A stretch of 64,000 nucleotides of DNA from Klebsiella huaxiensis (GCF_003261575.2 NZ_CP036175.1:558001-622000), one strand, 5' to 3'; numbered from the stretch's first letter, positions 1 to 8,686 are shown. A program made the numbers and translations. Notes: generated by a model not told the origin, from the letters alone.

Positions 1-931
1 TGGCTTCATCATCATTGGTGACTGCAATGAAGAGATCAACTTGATCAATATGCTCCTCAGCCAGTAATTCCTGATCTGAGGCGTCTCCGTAAAAGACGAT
101 GGTATTTTGCAGTTTCTCTGCGAGTTCTGCTGCGCGCTGCTGGTTGCGCTCAATAAGTTTGACGCTGTAATCTTTCTCCAGCCGATGAGCAAGCCCAGCT
201 CCGATGTTTCCTCCTCCGACCAGCATAATGCGCTTGTAGGGTTTCTCCAGGCGCTGAAGTTCGCTCATTACTGCGCGGATATGCTGAGATGCGGCGATGA
301 AAAACACTTCGTCACCAGCTTCAACGATTGTTGACCCTTGCGGCCTGATTGGTCGATCGTGGCGGAAAATAGCTGCTACGCGCGTATCAATATGTGGCAT
401 ATGTTCGCGCATAGTTGAAAGTGCATTACCGACCAGAGGACCGCCATAATAGGCCTTAACCACAGCCAGGCTGACTTTCCCTTCAGCAAAATTAACAACC
501 TGTAGGGCGCCAGGATACTCAATTAAGCGATATATATTATTAATTACCAGCTGTTCTGGTGCAATCAGATGATCAATAGGGACAGCTTCTGAGTGAAAGA
601 GTTTATCAGCATCGCGTACATAATCTGGAGAACGGATACGGGCAATACGATTCGGAGTATTAAATAGCGAATAGGCGACCTGACAGGCTACCATGTTGGT
701 TTCATCTGAGTTGGTGACTGCAACCAGCATGTCTGCATCGTCTGCACCTGCTTCACGTAGTACGCGTGGGTGCGAGCCATGCCCCTGTACTACACGCAGA
801 TCGAATTTATCCTGCAAGCTGCGAAGACGATCGCCATTAGTATCAACTAGCGTAATATCGTTGTTCTCTCCAACTAGATTTTCCGCCAGAGTTCCGCCTA
901 CCTGTCCAGCGCCAAGAATAATAATCTTCAT
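1..931 (-). CDS. trkA: Trk potassium uptake NAD-binding regulatory protein TrkA (partial, C-terminus outside window)
   Basis: Reading the minus strand from the ATG at 931 gives an uninterrupted frame of 310 codons that runs off the left edge. It begins MKIIILGAGQVGGTLAEN, the Rossmann glycine motif of a TrkA-N (RCK) domain that binds NAD(H). A second glycine motif (MLVGGGNIGAG) follows around residue 235, so the TrkA-N/TrkA-C tandem repeat is visible; the last third of the roughly 458-residue family member is missing. TrkA is the cytoplasmic peripheral subunit that gates the TrkG/TrkH potassium channels. It sits 13 bp after rsmB, the usual end of the def-fmt-rsmB-trkA operon. Identity is very sure. 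Confidence 0.96.
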   Translation of the reverse strand, partial: MKIIILGAGQVGGTLAENLVGENNDITLVDTNGDRLRSLQDKFDLRVVQGHGSHPRVLREAGADDADMLVAVTNSDETNMVACQVAYSLFNTPNRIARIRSPDYVRDADKLFHSEAVPIDHLIAPEQLVINNIYRLIEYPGALQVVNFAEGKVSLAVVKAYYGGPLVGNALSTMREHMPHIDTRVAAIFRHDRPIRPQGSTIVEAGDEVFFIAASQHIRAVMSELQRLEKPYKRIMLVGGGNIGAGLAHRLEKDYSVKLIERNQQRAAELAEKLQNTIVFYGDASDQELLAEEHIDQVDLFIAVTNDDEA

Positions 932-944
932 CAACAGTGACCTG

Positions 945-2240
945 TTATTTCCGGTTTTTAATCAGCTTAGCGTAAAAGAATCCATCACCTTCTTCTGACC
1001 CAGGGAAATTTTGCAATCCTGGTTTCTCAAGCGTTCCCGTTGTGCTCAACTCTGCATCTGATGTGCGAGTAAGGAAAGCTGCAATTTGCTCACAGTTCTC
1101 TTCTGGTAAAATGGAGCAGGTAGCGTAAACCAGTGTTCCGCCGGGCTTTAGATGGGGCCAAATGGCATCAAGAATTTTTGCCTGCAGCTGCGCCAACTCG
1201 GCAATATCACTATCGCGCCGCAACCATTTGATATCCGGATGGCGACGAATAACCCCTGTTGCGGAGCAAGGTGCGTCAAGCAGGATACGATCGAATATTT
1301 CATCACCACACCATTGCGCTGGATAGCACCCATCACCCTGTTTAACCTGCGCCTTGAGGCCAAGGCGTTTAAGATTGTCATAGACGCGGGAAAGTCGCTG
1401 CTCATCGATATCAACGGCCATTACGTTAGCCTGTGGTGCAACTTCCAGGATGTGGGTTGTTTTTCCACCAGGGGCTGCGCAGAGATCGAGAATCCTTTCT
1501 CCGTTCTCAGGAGTCAAATAATGCATACAACCTTGCGCTGAAGCATCCTGGACAGTAACCCAACCTTCATTAAAACCTGGTAAGGAATGAACAGGGGCTG
1601 GAGATGCCAGACGAACAGCATCTGGGTAGTCTGAATGAGCAAAGCCTTGTAATCCTGCTTCTTTCAGTAACGCGAGCCATTCATCGCGAGAATGATGGGT
1701 GCGGTTAACGCGTAACCACATTGGCGGGCGTTGATTATTGGCATCTGCAATCGCTTGCCACTGCTGCGGCCAGGCCTGTTGAATACGTTTAAGTAGCCAT
1801 TTGGGGTGGAGGAAGCGATTTTCGGTTTGCGCAAATTCAGCCAGCAGTTCTTCCTGTTGGCGTTGAAACTGACGCAACACACCGTTAATAAGCCCCTTCA
1901 ACTGAGGACGTTTAACGGAGACTGCACCTTCCACCGTTTCTGCCAGTGCGGCGTGAGCAGGAATGCGGGTGTACAGCAACTGATATAAACCGACCATGAT
2001 TAAAAAATGAATAGTGCGCTGCTTGCCCTTCATCGGGCGATCCATCAGTTTACTGATTAACCATTCAAGCTGATTTAGCGTGCGCAGAACGCCAAAGCAT
2101 AGCTCTTGCAGCAGTGCTTTATCTTTTTCACTGACTTTCTGCTGTAACGGAGGCAAAACGTTGCTTAACGATTGCCCTTGTTCAACGACTTGCTCAATAG
2201 CCTGGGCAGCCAGGCTGCGTAAGTTAAGATTTTTTTTCAT
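945..2240 (-). CDS. rsmB: 16S rRNA (cytosine-967-C5)-methyltransferase RsmB
   Basis: 431 residues, close to the 429 of E. coli RsmB (Fmu/Sun). The N-terminal 140 residues are the NusB-like RNA-binding domain. The C-terminal half is a SAM methyltransferase with motif I LDLCAAPGGKTTH at 251-263. The two m5C cysteines are visible: the nucleophile in YATCS (Cys375) and the release cysteine in DAPCS (Cys325). It methylates C967 of 16S rRNA. It lies downstream of fmt on the minus strand, separated by 52 bp that contain a terminator-like hairpin, and upstream of trkA. Confidence 0.96.
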   Translation of the reverse strand: MKKNLNLRSLAAQAIEQVVEQGQSLSNVLPPLQQKVSEKDKALLQELCFGVLRTLNQLEWLISKLMDRPMKGKQRTIHFLIMVGLYQLLYTRIPAHAALAETVEGAVSVKRPQLKGLINGVLRQFQRQQEELLAEFAQTENRFLHPKWLLKRIQQAWPQQWQAIADANNQRPPMWLRVNRTHHSRDEWLALLKEAGLQGFAHSDYPDAVRLASPAPVHSLPGFNEGWVTVQDASAQGCMHYLTPENGERILDLCAAPGGKTTHILEVAPQANVMAVDIDEQRLSRVYDNLKRLGLKAQVKQGDGCYPAQWCGDEIFDRILLDAPCSATGVIRRHPDIKWLRRDSDIAELAQLQAKILDAIWPHLKPGGTLVYATCSILPEENCEQIAAFLTRTSDAELSTTGTLEKPGLQNFPGSEEGDGFFYAKLIKNRK

Positions 2241-2250
2241 AAGAGTAAAA

Positions 2251-2278
2251 ATAAAAATGCCCGGCGAAACCGGGCTTT
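2251..2278 (-). terminator. Terminator-like hairpin between fmt and rsmB (possible attenuator)
   Basis: On the minus strand, a GCCCGG stem, a TTTCG loop and CCGGGC are followed directly by ATTTTTATTTTT. The 6-bp GC stem plus U-rich tail has the form of an intrinsic terminator. It ends only about 10 nt before the rsmB start codon, inside what is normally one operon, so partial termination (attenuation) is more likely than a full stop. Confidence 0.65.
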
Positions 2279-2292
2279 AGAAGAGAGAACCG

Positions 2293-3240
2293 TCAGGCAA
2301 GACGATGACCGGGGATAAACCACTCCCGACGAGAATTCAGCAAGTCCTGTGCACTCATTGCTTTTTTACCCGCTGGCTGCAGCGACTCCAGATTCAGGAT
2401 ACCGTCACCAGTTGCCATCTGGATACCCAATTTGCTGACTGCCACGATAGTGCCGGGTTCAGCACTGCTTGTATCGGTGCTAACAGATGCACGCCAGACT
2501 TTTACTGGTTGTTCATCAATTTCTAGCCAGCTTATTGGCCATGGATTGAACGCCCGAATGCAACGTTCAAGCTGCACGGCAGAAAGTGACCAGTCAATAC
2601 GCGCTTCTTCTTTGCTTAGCTTCTCGGCATAGCTGACTAGCGTTTCGTCTTGTACTTCAGGTTTTGCTGTACCACTGACCAGTTGAGCCAGAGTTTCCAG
2701 TAATCCTTGTGGCCCAAGAACCGCCAATTTATCGTACAAGCTACTGCTGGTGTCTTCTCCAGTAATTGGGCAAGACAGTTTATACAACATATCACCAGTA
2801 TCGAGCCCTACGTCCATTTGCATAATGGTCACGCCAGTCTCGGTATCACCAGCCCATAATGCACGCTGGATTGGCGCCGCACCGCGCCAACGTGGCAACA
2901 AAGAACCGTGAACGTTGAGGCAACCCAGACGTGGCATGTCCAGAACCTGCTTGGGGAGGATTAGTCCATAAGCAACTACAACCATCACATCGGCGTTCAG
3001 CGAGGCAACCAGCTGCTGATTTTCCTGCGGGCGCAGTGAAGAGGGTTGAAATACCGGTAGGCCATTTGCTTCAGCCAGTATTTTGACAGGACTCGGCATG
3101 AGTTTTTTGCCACGACCTGCAGGCCTGTCTGGCTGAGTGAATACACCGACGATCTCATACTCAGATGACAACAGTGCGTCAAGATGACGCGCTGCAAAAT
3201 CGGGCGTTCCCGCAAAAATTATACGTAATGATTGTGACAC
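2293..3240 (-). CDS. fmt: Methionyl-tRNA formyltransferase
   Basis: 315 residues, the same length as E. coli Fmt. It starts with GTG and reads MSQSLRIIFAGTPDFAARHL, the formyltransferase N-terminus. The catalytic-core motif SLLPRWRGAAPIQRAL is present near residue 108, and the C-terminal tRNA-binding domain follows from about residue 205. It transfers the formyl group from 10-formyl-THF to Met-tRNAfMet in the cytoplasm. It lies 14 bp after def, whose product removes the same formyl group from new proteins. Confidence 0.97.
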   Translation of the reverse strand: MSQSLRIIFAGTPDFAARHLDALLSSEYEIVGVFTQPDRPAGRGKKLMPSPVKILAEANGLPVFQPSSLRPQENQQLVASLNADVMVVVAYGLILPKQVLDMPRLGCLNVHGSLLPRWRGAAPIQRALWAGDTETGVTIMQMDVGLDTGDMLYKLSCPITGEDTSSSLYDKLAVLGPQGLLETLAQLVSGTAKPEVQDETLVSYAEKLSKEEARIDWSLSAVQLERCIRAFNPWPISWLEIDEQPVKVWRASVSTDTSSAEPGTIVAVSKLGIQMATGDGILNLESLQPAGKKAMSAQDLLNSRREWFIPGHRLA

Positions 3241-3254
3241 GTTAGTCCTTGTCT

Positions 3255-3764
3255 TCAGGCTCGTGCATTCAGGCGATCCAGTTTTTCAACTTTCTGGCGG
3301 ATACGCTGTTGCTTAAGCGGGGACAGATAATCAATAAATAGTTTGCCTACTAGATGATCCATTTCATGTTGGATACAAATAGCCAGTAAACCATCGGCTG
3401 ACAGTTCAAACGGCTTACCTTCACGATCCAGAGCCCGAATCCTTACTTTTTCGGCTCGTGGTACCAACGCACGCTGCTCAGGAATGGAAAGGCAGCCTTC
3501 CTCAATCCCAGTTTCACCGTCTTTTTCCAGCAATTCTGGATTAATTAACACCAGACGCTCTTCTCGATTCTCTGACACATCAATAACAATAATACGCTGA
3601 TGGATGTCCACCTGCGTAGCGGCCAGACCAATGCCTTCCTCAGCGTACATTGTCTCGAACATATCATCGACGATACGCTGAATTTCCGCATTCACTTCTT
3701 TGACCGGCTCAGCGACTTTGCGAAGGCGCTCGTCCGGAATATGTAACACTTGCAAAACTGCCAT
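3255..3764 (-). CDS. def: Peptide deformylase
   Basis: 169 residues with all three deformylase motifs: GIGLAATQ (44-51), EGCLS with the metal ligand Cys91, and QHEMDH with His133, Glu134 and His137. It removes N-formyl groups from nascent polypeptides at the ribosome exit as an Fe(II)/Zn metalloenzyme. It is the first gene of the def-fmt-rsmB-trkA operon and is divergent from dprA across a 131-bp gap that must hold both promoters. Confidence 0.97.
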   Translation of the reverse strand: MAVLQVLHIPDERLRKVAEPVKEVNAEIQRIVDDMFETMYAEEGIGLAATQVDIHQRIIVIDVSENREERLVLINPELLEKDGETGIEEGCLSIPEQRALVPRAEKVRIRALDREGKPFELSADGLLAICIQHEMDHLVGKLFIDYLSPLKQQRIRQKVEKLDRLNARA

Positions 3765-3895
3765 AAAGATCCAGAGTTGTATTCAGGAGTTGATAAGATT
3801 ATTAGCTCTATTCTAGACAAAACCCCCCGCAATTGACAGTCTCGCTGTCCAATCGCAAAGATTGCTAAAGCCGCTTATGGCAGAGGGGAACAGGG

Positions 3896-5020
3896 ATGAC
3901 GCCTACAGAAATTTGGTTACGCCTGATGAAAGTGAGCAGCCTGTATGGCGACGAAATGGTGATGGTTGCTCATCAGTTATGTTCAATCCCAACAATAGAT
4001 CATGAGAGTTTGAATGCCTGCGGTTTGAATAAGGTGCAATCGAAACATTTTCTTGGAATTAATCAACATGAGATTGATACAACACTGCAATGGCTGGAAC
4101 GACCAAATTGTTATCTACTCACTGCTGACGATCCTCTCTATCCTCCCCAGCTACGGGCAATTGTTGACTATCCTGGCGCACTTTTAGCTTGTGGTGATCC
4201 GGTATTACTGAGCAACCGACAGTTAGCCGTAGTGGGCAGTCGCGCGCATTCATGGTATGGCGCTCGTTGGGGGAAAATGTTTTGTGAGGTTTTAGTTCGC
4301 TATGGCATTACGATCACTAGCGGATTGGCTTTAGGTATTGATGGTATAGCTCATCGTGGTGCACTGGAGGGGCAAGGAAAAACCGTTGCCGTTTTAGGGA
4401 ATGGTTTAAGAGAGATTTATCCTCGCCGCCATCAAGCATTAGCAGAACAAATAACTAGCAGTGGCGGCGTTGTACTCTCCGAATTTCCTCTTTTTACTCC
4501 CCCATTACCGGGTAACTTTCCCCGGCGTAACCGGATTATCAGTGGATTAAGTGTTGGCGTATTGGTTATCGAGGCAGCATTAAAAAGTGGCTCATTAGTG
4601 ACTGTTCGCTGTGCTCTGGAACAGGGAAGGGAAGTCTTCGCATTACCCGGACCTATTGGTAGTCCTGGTTCCGAAGGTCCACATTGGCTTATCAAGCAAG
4701 GAGCCATTCCCGTTACTGCACCGGAAGATATAGTTGAATATTGGCAGCATGAGCTGCTATGGGCCTTCGATGAGCATGATAACGTAAATAATTGCGACAA
4801 TCAGCCCCCTGTAGCATTGCCATTTCCAGAGCTCCTGGCTAACGTAGGAGATGAGGTAACACCTGTTGACGTTGTCGCTGAACGTGCCGGCCAATCTGTG
4901 CCAGTGACCGTAGCTCAGCTACTTGAACTGGAGTTAGCAGGCTGGATCGCAGCTGTACCCGGCGGCTATGTCCGATTAAGGAGGGCAAGCCATGTTCGAC
5001 GTACTCATGTATTTGTTTGA
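3896..5020 (+). CDS. dprA: DNA-processing protein DprA/Smf
   Basis: 374 residues. An N-terminal helical domain precedes the DprA Rossmann core, which shows SGLALGIDGIAHRGA around residue 142, the GNFPRRNRIISGLS segment and LKSGSLVT. A C-terminal winged-helix-like segment (VDVVAERAGQSVPVTVAQLL) follows. In competent bacteria DprA loads RecA on incoming single-stranded DNA; in enterics its role is less clear. The ATG at 3896 is preceded by a GAGGGGAAC ribosome binding site. The 3' end overlaps smg by 29 bp. The gene is visibly AT-richer than those on the right side of the window. Confidence 0.95.
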   Translation: MTPTEIWLRLMKVSSLYGDEMVMVAHQLCSIPTIDHESLNACGLNKVQSKHFLGINQHEIDTTLQWLERPNCYLLTADDPLYPPQLRAIVDYPGALLACGDPVLLSNRQLAVVGSRAHSWYGARWGKMFCEVLVRYGITITSGLALGIDGIAHRGALEGQGKTVAVLGNGLREIYPRRHQALAEQITSSGGVVLSEFPLFTPPLPGNFPRRNRIISGLSVGVLVIEAALKSGSLVTVRCALEQGREVFALPGPIGSPGSEGPHWLIKQGAIPVTAPEDIVEYWQHELLWAFDEHDNVNNCDNQPPVALPFPELLANVGDEVTPVDVVAERAGQSVPVTVAQLLELELAGWIAAVPGGYVRLRRASHVRRTHVFV

Positions 5021-5465
5021 GACTTACATCCATAACGAAGCAGAAATGCGGGTGGACCAGGATAAACTGACTCGGGATCTTACCGATGCTGGTTTTGAAC
5101 GGGAGGACATCTATAACGCGCTGATGTGGCTCGAGAAACTGGCTGATTATCAAGAGGGCCTTGTTGCGCCCATGCAGCTTGCTTCTGACCCACTCTCCTT
5201 ACGAGTATATACCGATGAGGAGTGTCAGCGTCTGGATGCGAGCTGCCGAGGATTCTTATTATTCCTTGAGCAAATTCAGGTGTTGAACCTCGAAACGCGG
5301 GAAATGGTGATAGAACGCGTACTGGCGCTGGATACGGCAGAGTTCGATTTGGAGGATTTGAAATGGGTCATCCTGATGGTGCTGTTTAATATTCCGGGCT
5401 GCGAAAACGCCTATCAGCAAATGGAAGAATTACTCTTCGAAGTAAATGAAGGTATGCTGCATTAA
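4992..5465 (+). CDS. smg: Smg family protein (DUF494)
   Basis: 157 residues, the standard length of the Smg/DUF494 family. It starts MFDVLMYLFETYIHNEAEM, and the acidic, helical sequence has no catalytic motif I can recognise. The molecular function is unknown. The gene starts inside the end of dprA (29-bp overlap), with the GGAGGGC upstream as its ribosome binding site, so translation is probably coupled. The order dprA-smg-yrdD is widely conserved in gammaproteobacteria. Confidence 0.93.
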   Translation: MFDVLMYLFETYIHNEAEMRVDQDKLTRDLTDAGFEREDIYNALMWLEKLADYQEGLVAPMQLASDPLSLRVYTDEECQRLDASCRGFLLFLEQIQVLNLETREMVIERVLALDTAEFDLEDLKWVILMVLFNIPGCENAYQQMEELLFEVNEGMLH

Positions 5466-5492
5466 TCTTTTCGCAGCGACACTAGAGTTGTT

Positions 5493-6035
5493 ATGACCAA
5501 ATCAGCACTGTTTTCGGTGCGTAAAAACGAGCCTTGCCCCCAATGTGGGGCTGAACTTGTAATACGTTCTGGGAAACATGGGCCTTTTCTCGGCTGTTCA
5601 CATTATCCGGACTGTGATTATGTCCGTTCCCTGAAGAATCAGGCGGACGGGCATATTGTCAAAGTTCTGGAGGGGCAGATGTGTCCGTCTTGCGGTGCCA
5701 TATTGGTACTGCGGCAAGGACGTTTTGGTATGTTTATTGGTTGTAGCAACTACCCAGAATGTGAGCATACTGAACTCATTGATAAACCTGATGAGACTGC
5801 CATAGCCTGCCCGCAGTGTAGTCAGGGACATCTGGTCCAACGTCGTTCACGTTTCGGAAAAAACTTTTATTCCTGCGATCGCTACCCTGATTGTCAGTTC
5901 GTCATTAATTTTAAGCCAGTGGCGGGTGAGTGCCCAGAGTGTCATTACCCTCTACTAATCGAAAAGAAAACGGTGCAGGGCGTAAAGCGTTTTTGTGCCA
6001 GCAAACAATGTGGAAAGCCGACACCGGCGGAATAA
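5493..6035 (+). CDS. yrdD: Topoisomerase I-like zinc-finger protein YrdD
   Basis: 180 residues made almost only of Cys4 zinc ribbons. Three complete units fit the pattern CPxC...(Y/F)xGCSxYPxC, beginning at about residues 15, 62 and 102. A fourth, shorter unit starts at CPEC near residue 146 and ends in CASKQCGK. These match the C-terminal zinc-binding repeats of bacterial topoisomerase I without its catalytic domain. It probably binds single-stranded nucleic acid, but this is inferred from the fold. It lies 27 bp after smg and 3 bp before tsaC. Confidence 0.93.
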   Translation: MTKSALFSVRKNEPCPQCGAELVIRSGKHGPFLGCSHYPDCDYVRSLKNQADGHIVKVLEGQMCPSCGAILVLRQGRFGMFIGCSNYPECEHTELIDKPDETAIACPQCSQGHLVQRRSRFGKNFYSCDRYPDCQFVINFKPVAGECPECHYPLLIEKKTVQGVKRFCASKQCGKPTPAE

Positions 6036-6038
6036 TCA

Positions 6039-6611
6039 GTGAATAATAACCTGCTTTCAGAAACCATCGCACATGCAGTTTCGGTCCTGAACAATGAACT
6101 TGTCATCGCCTATCCTACGGAAGCTGTTTTTGGCGTCGGCTGCGATCCCGATAGCGAAAAAGCCGTCATGCATTTGTTGGCACTTAAACAGCGACCGGTT
6201 GATAAAGGACTGATCCTAATCGCCGCTAACTTTGAACAGCTCAAACCTTATATTGATGATTCACAACTTAGCGATGAGCGGCGTGCTGCTATTTTTTCCT
6301 GCTGGCCTGGGCCGGTGACCTTTGTATTCCCTGCTCTCGATTCTACACCCCGTTGGTTGACCGGCCGTTTTGATTCGCTGGCAGTGCGAGTAACGGATCA
6401 CCCGCAGGTAGTTGAGTTGTGTGAGGCTTACGGTAAACCATTGGTTTCTACTAGCGCCAATTTATCTGGTGAGCCACCTTGCCGCACGACTGCTGAGGTT
6501 TATGCGCAGTTTGGCGCTAGCTTCCCGGTAGTTGATGGGGTAACCGGTGGACGTCAGAATCCTTCTGAAATACGTGATGCCTTGACGGGCGAACTCTTCC
6601 GCCAGGGATAA
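6039..6611 (+). CDS. tsaC: Threonylcarbamoyl-AMP synthase TsaC
   Basis: 190 residues, identical in length to E. coli TsaC (YrdC/RimN). It starts with GTG, 3 bp after yrdD. It carries the YrdC-fold signatures PTEAVFGVGCDP, LKQRPVDKGLIL (KxR) and STSANLSGE (SxN). It makes threonylcarbamoyl-AMP from threonine, bicarbonate and ATP, the first step of t6A37 modification of ANN-decoding tRNAs; the second step uses TsaB/D/E encoded elsewhere. Its short-form length shows it is TsaC rather than Sua5. Confidence 0.96.
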   Translation: MNNNLLSETIAHAVSVLNNELVIAYPTEAVFGVGCDPDSEKAVMHLLALKQRPVDKGLILIAANFEQLKPYIDDSQLSDERRAAIFSCWPGPVTFVFPALDSTPRWLTGRFDSLAVRVTDHPQVVELCEAYGKPLVSTSANLSGEPPCRTTAEVYAQFGASFPVVDGVTGGRQNPSEIRDALTGELFRQG

Positions 6612-6614
6612 CTT

Positions 6615-7433
6615 ATGGAAACCTACGCAGTATTTGGACACCCGATTGCTCATAGCAAGTCACCATCTATTCATCAGCTCTTTGCGAAGCAGCTGCAGAT
6701 TACGCATCCCTATGGGCGAGTCCTGGCCCCCCTTGATGATTTCGTAAATACTCTTAACGCTTTTTTTGGTGATGGTGGCAAGGGAGCTAACGTCACCGTT
6801 CCTTTCAAAGAAGAGGCTTTCGCGCGAGCAGATGAGTTAACCGAACGTGCAGCACTGGCCGGTGCTGTTAATACCCTTAAACGGCTGGAGGATGGCCGGT
6901 TGCTGGGGGACAACACCGATGGCGTGGGGCTACTGAGTGATTTAGAACGACTCGATTTCATTAAACCTGGTTTTCGGGTTCTGCTTATTGGTGCAGGTGG
7001 TGCTTCACGTGGCGTATTGCTGCCTCTTTTATCGCTGGATTGCGCTGTCACTATTGTGAATCGTACATTTTCGCGTGCGCATGAACTGGCAACGCTGTTT
7101 GCTCATACTGGCAGCGTCCGTGCTCTGGATATAGAAGCATTAAATGGTCAGGTGTTTGATCTCATCATTAATGCCACATCTAGCGGTATTGAAGGAGAAG
7201 TCCCTGCTATCCCCGTTTCGCTAATCAACACCCATGTCTATTGCTATGACATGTTTTATCAGAAAGGTTGCACGCCATTTTTACGTTGGTGTCAGCAACA
7301 TGGTACTAAAAGATGTGCCGATGGGCTGGGAATGCTGGTGGCACAGGCCGCACACTCAGTACTATTGTGGCACGGTGTTCTGCCGGAAATTGCCCCTGTA
7401 ATTCTGGCTTTGCATGAGGAATTGAACACGTGA
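6615..7433 (+). CDS. aroE: Shikimate dehydrogenase (NADP+)
   Basis: 272 residues, the E. coli AroE length. The catalytic pair is present: Lys65 in NVTVPFKEEAF and Asp102 in DNTDGVG. The NADP-binding glycine loop LIGAGGASRGVLL follows. It reduces 3-dehydroshikimate to shikimate in aromatic amino acid synthesis. It lies 3 bp after tsaC and its TGA overlaps the GTG start of yrdB, so the whole dprA-yrdB run looks like one operon. Confidence 0.97.
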   Translation: METYAVFGHPIAHSKSPSIHQLFAKQLQITHPYGRVLAPLDDFVNTLNAFFGDGGKGANVTVPFKEEAFARADELTERAALAGAVNTLKRLEDGRLLGDNTDGVGLLSDLERLDFIKPGFRVLLIGAGGASRGVLLPLLSLDCAVTIVNRTFSRAHELATLFAHTGSVRALDIEALNGQVFDLIINATSSGIEGEVPAIPVSLINTHVYCYDMFYQKGCTPFLRWCQQHGTKRCADGLGMLVAQAAHSVLLWHGVLPEIAPVILALHEELNT

Positions 7434-7687
7434 ACCAGGCTATTCAATTTCCCGACAGGGAGGTATGGGATGACGAGCGTCAGTGTATCGCTTTTCCAGC
7501 ATTAGTTAACGGTATGCAACTGATCTGTGCCATAAAGCTAACAACGCTTCAGCAACGTTTTGGTGACGAAGATCCCGAACTGTGCCTGGCCGCATTTCGT
7601 GAGCATCGTTGGGATCTGGAAGAGGAGGCCCACGAATTAATCTGCGACCAGCAAGAAGACGCTCAAGGATGGGTCTGGTTTTCCTGA
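7430..7687 (+). CDS. yrdB: DUF1488 family protein YrdB
   Basis: 85 residues, starting with GTG in a GTGA overlap with the aroE stop codon, which implies translational coupling. The acidic, Trp-rich sequence (PDREVWDDERQCIAFPALVNG...) matches the DUF1488 family of short proteins that follow aroE in enterics. Function is unknown. Its last 25 bp overlap the end of the convergent yrdA gene. Confidence 0.9.
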   Translation: MNQAIQFPDREVWDDERQCIAFPALVNGMQLICAIKLTTLQQRFGDEDPELCLAAFREHRWDLEEEAHELICDQQEDAQGWVWFS

Positions 7688-8217
7688 GCCAGATAATCAT
7701 TTTTCCATTTCACATAGTTGTTTGCTGAATACCTTAGCCCCACAATTTCCGCCTCCGTGAGGGGGCGTATTTGTTTAACCGGGTTGCCAAAATAAAGGTA
7801 GCCGCTTTCCAGACGTTTGTTTTGTGGAACCAGACTACCGGCACCAATCATGACGTCATCTTCCACAATGACACCATCCAGTACAATCGACCCCATACCA
7901 ACCAGCACGCGGTTAGCTATAGTGCAGCCGTGCAGCATAACTTTATGACCGACGGTCACATCATCGCCAATAATCAGTGGATTGCCATGTGGATTATATG
8001 AAGACTTATGAGTGACATGTAAGACGCTGCCGTCCTGAATGTTGGTGCGCGCGCCTATTTCCACATAATTCACATCACCGCGAATTGTGACCATTGGCCA
8101 GATACTGACATCATCATCAATTCTGACATCGCCGATCACCACGCTACTGGTGTCGATCATCACGTGTTGACCTATTTTCGGGGATAAATCTTTATAGCGA
8201 CGTAGATTTACAGGCAT
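7663..8217 (-). CDS. yrdA: Gamma-carbonic anhydrase-like hexapeptide protein YrdA
   Basis: 184 residues with left-handed beta-helix hexapeptide repeats (VVIGDVRIDDDVSIWPMVTIRGDVNYVEIGA...). Three potential zinc-ligand histidines lie in VLHVTHKSS and VTVGHKVMLHGC. It belongs to the Cam/YrdA/CaiE group of gamma-class carbonic anhydrase homologues, usually trimeric. Whether the enterobacterial members hydrate CO2 is uncertain. It reads toward yrdB with a 25-bp tail-to-tail overlap and is divergent from the rRNA operon, so its promoter must lie in 8218-8340. Confidence 0.93.
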   Translation of the reverse strand: MPVNLRRYKDLSPKIGQHVMIDTSSVVIGDVRIDDDVSIWPMVTIRGDVNYVEIGARTNIQDGSVLHVTHKSSYNPHGNPLIIGDDVTVGHKVMLHGCTIANRVLVGMGSIVLDGVIVEDDVMIGAGSLVPQNKRLESGYLYFGNPVKQIRPLTEAEIVGLRYSANNYVKWKNDYLAQENQTHP

Positions 8218-8368
8218 GGTTACCTCAATAAACCAGGGGATGAAGAGACTTTGGTAGCTTTTGGGACCATCTGCAACCCTTTGACGTGGTAAAAATTAGG
8301 CGAATTGAGCACAAACCCTGCGAAAAGGGTGAAAAAACATCATTTGGAAAAAAAGATCTAAAAAAGTC

Positions 8369-8396
8369 TTGTGCAAAAAGATGGGATCCCTATAAT
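8369..8396 (+). promoter_or_regulatory. rRNA operon promoter P1
   Basis: A -35 TTGTGC at 8369-8374 and a perfect -10 TATAAT at 8391-8396 are separated by 16 bp, with a GC-rich discriminator (GCGCTCCC) after it. Phased A-tracts at about 8331-8366 look like the UP element and Fis-bound upstream region of rrn P1 promoters. This layout is known to respond to ppGpp/DksA and initiating NTP levels. The rest of 8218-8368 shows no gene. Confidence 0.9.
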
Positions 8397-8476
8397 GCGC
8401 TCCCACTGACACGGCAGATGTGAATCACTTCACACAAACAGCCGGGTCGGTTGAAGAGAAAAACCTGAAAATAAGG

Positions 8477-8504
8477 TTGACTCTGAAAGAGGAAAGCGTA
8501 TTAT
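8477..8504 (+). promoter_or_regulatory. rRNA operon promoter P2
   Basis: TTGACT at 8477-8482 and TATTAT at 8499-8504, with a 16-bp spacer, lie 108 bp downstream of P1. Both spacing and sequence match the rrn P2 arrangement. Confidence 0.88.
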
Positions 8505-8514
8505 ACGCCACCTC

Positions 8515-8554
8515 GCAACGGTGAGCGAAAGCCGCGTTGCACTGCTCTTTAACA
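8515..8554 (+). promoter_or_regulatory. rRNA leader boxB hairpin and boxA antitermination site
   Basis: GCAACG at 8515-8520 pairs with CGTTGC at 8535-8540 to form the boxB hairpin. It is followed by boxA TGCTCTTTAACA at 8543-8554. In rrn leaders boxA recruits NusB/NusE and SuhB for rRNA antitermination. Confidence 0.88.
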
Positions 8555-8686
8555 ATTTATCAGACAATCTGTGTGGGCACTCAAAGTGACATGGATTCTT
8601 AATGTCTCCGGACAATAAATGAATACCAAGTCTCTGAGTGAACATACGTAATTCATTACGAAGTTTAATTCACGAGCATCAAACTT

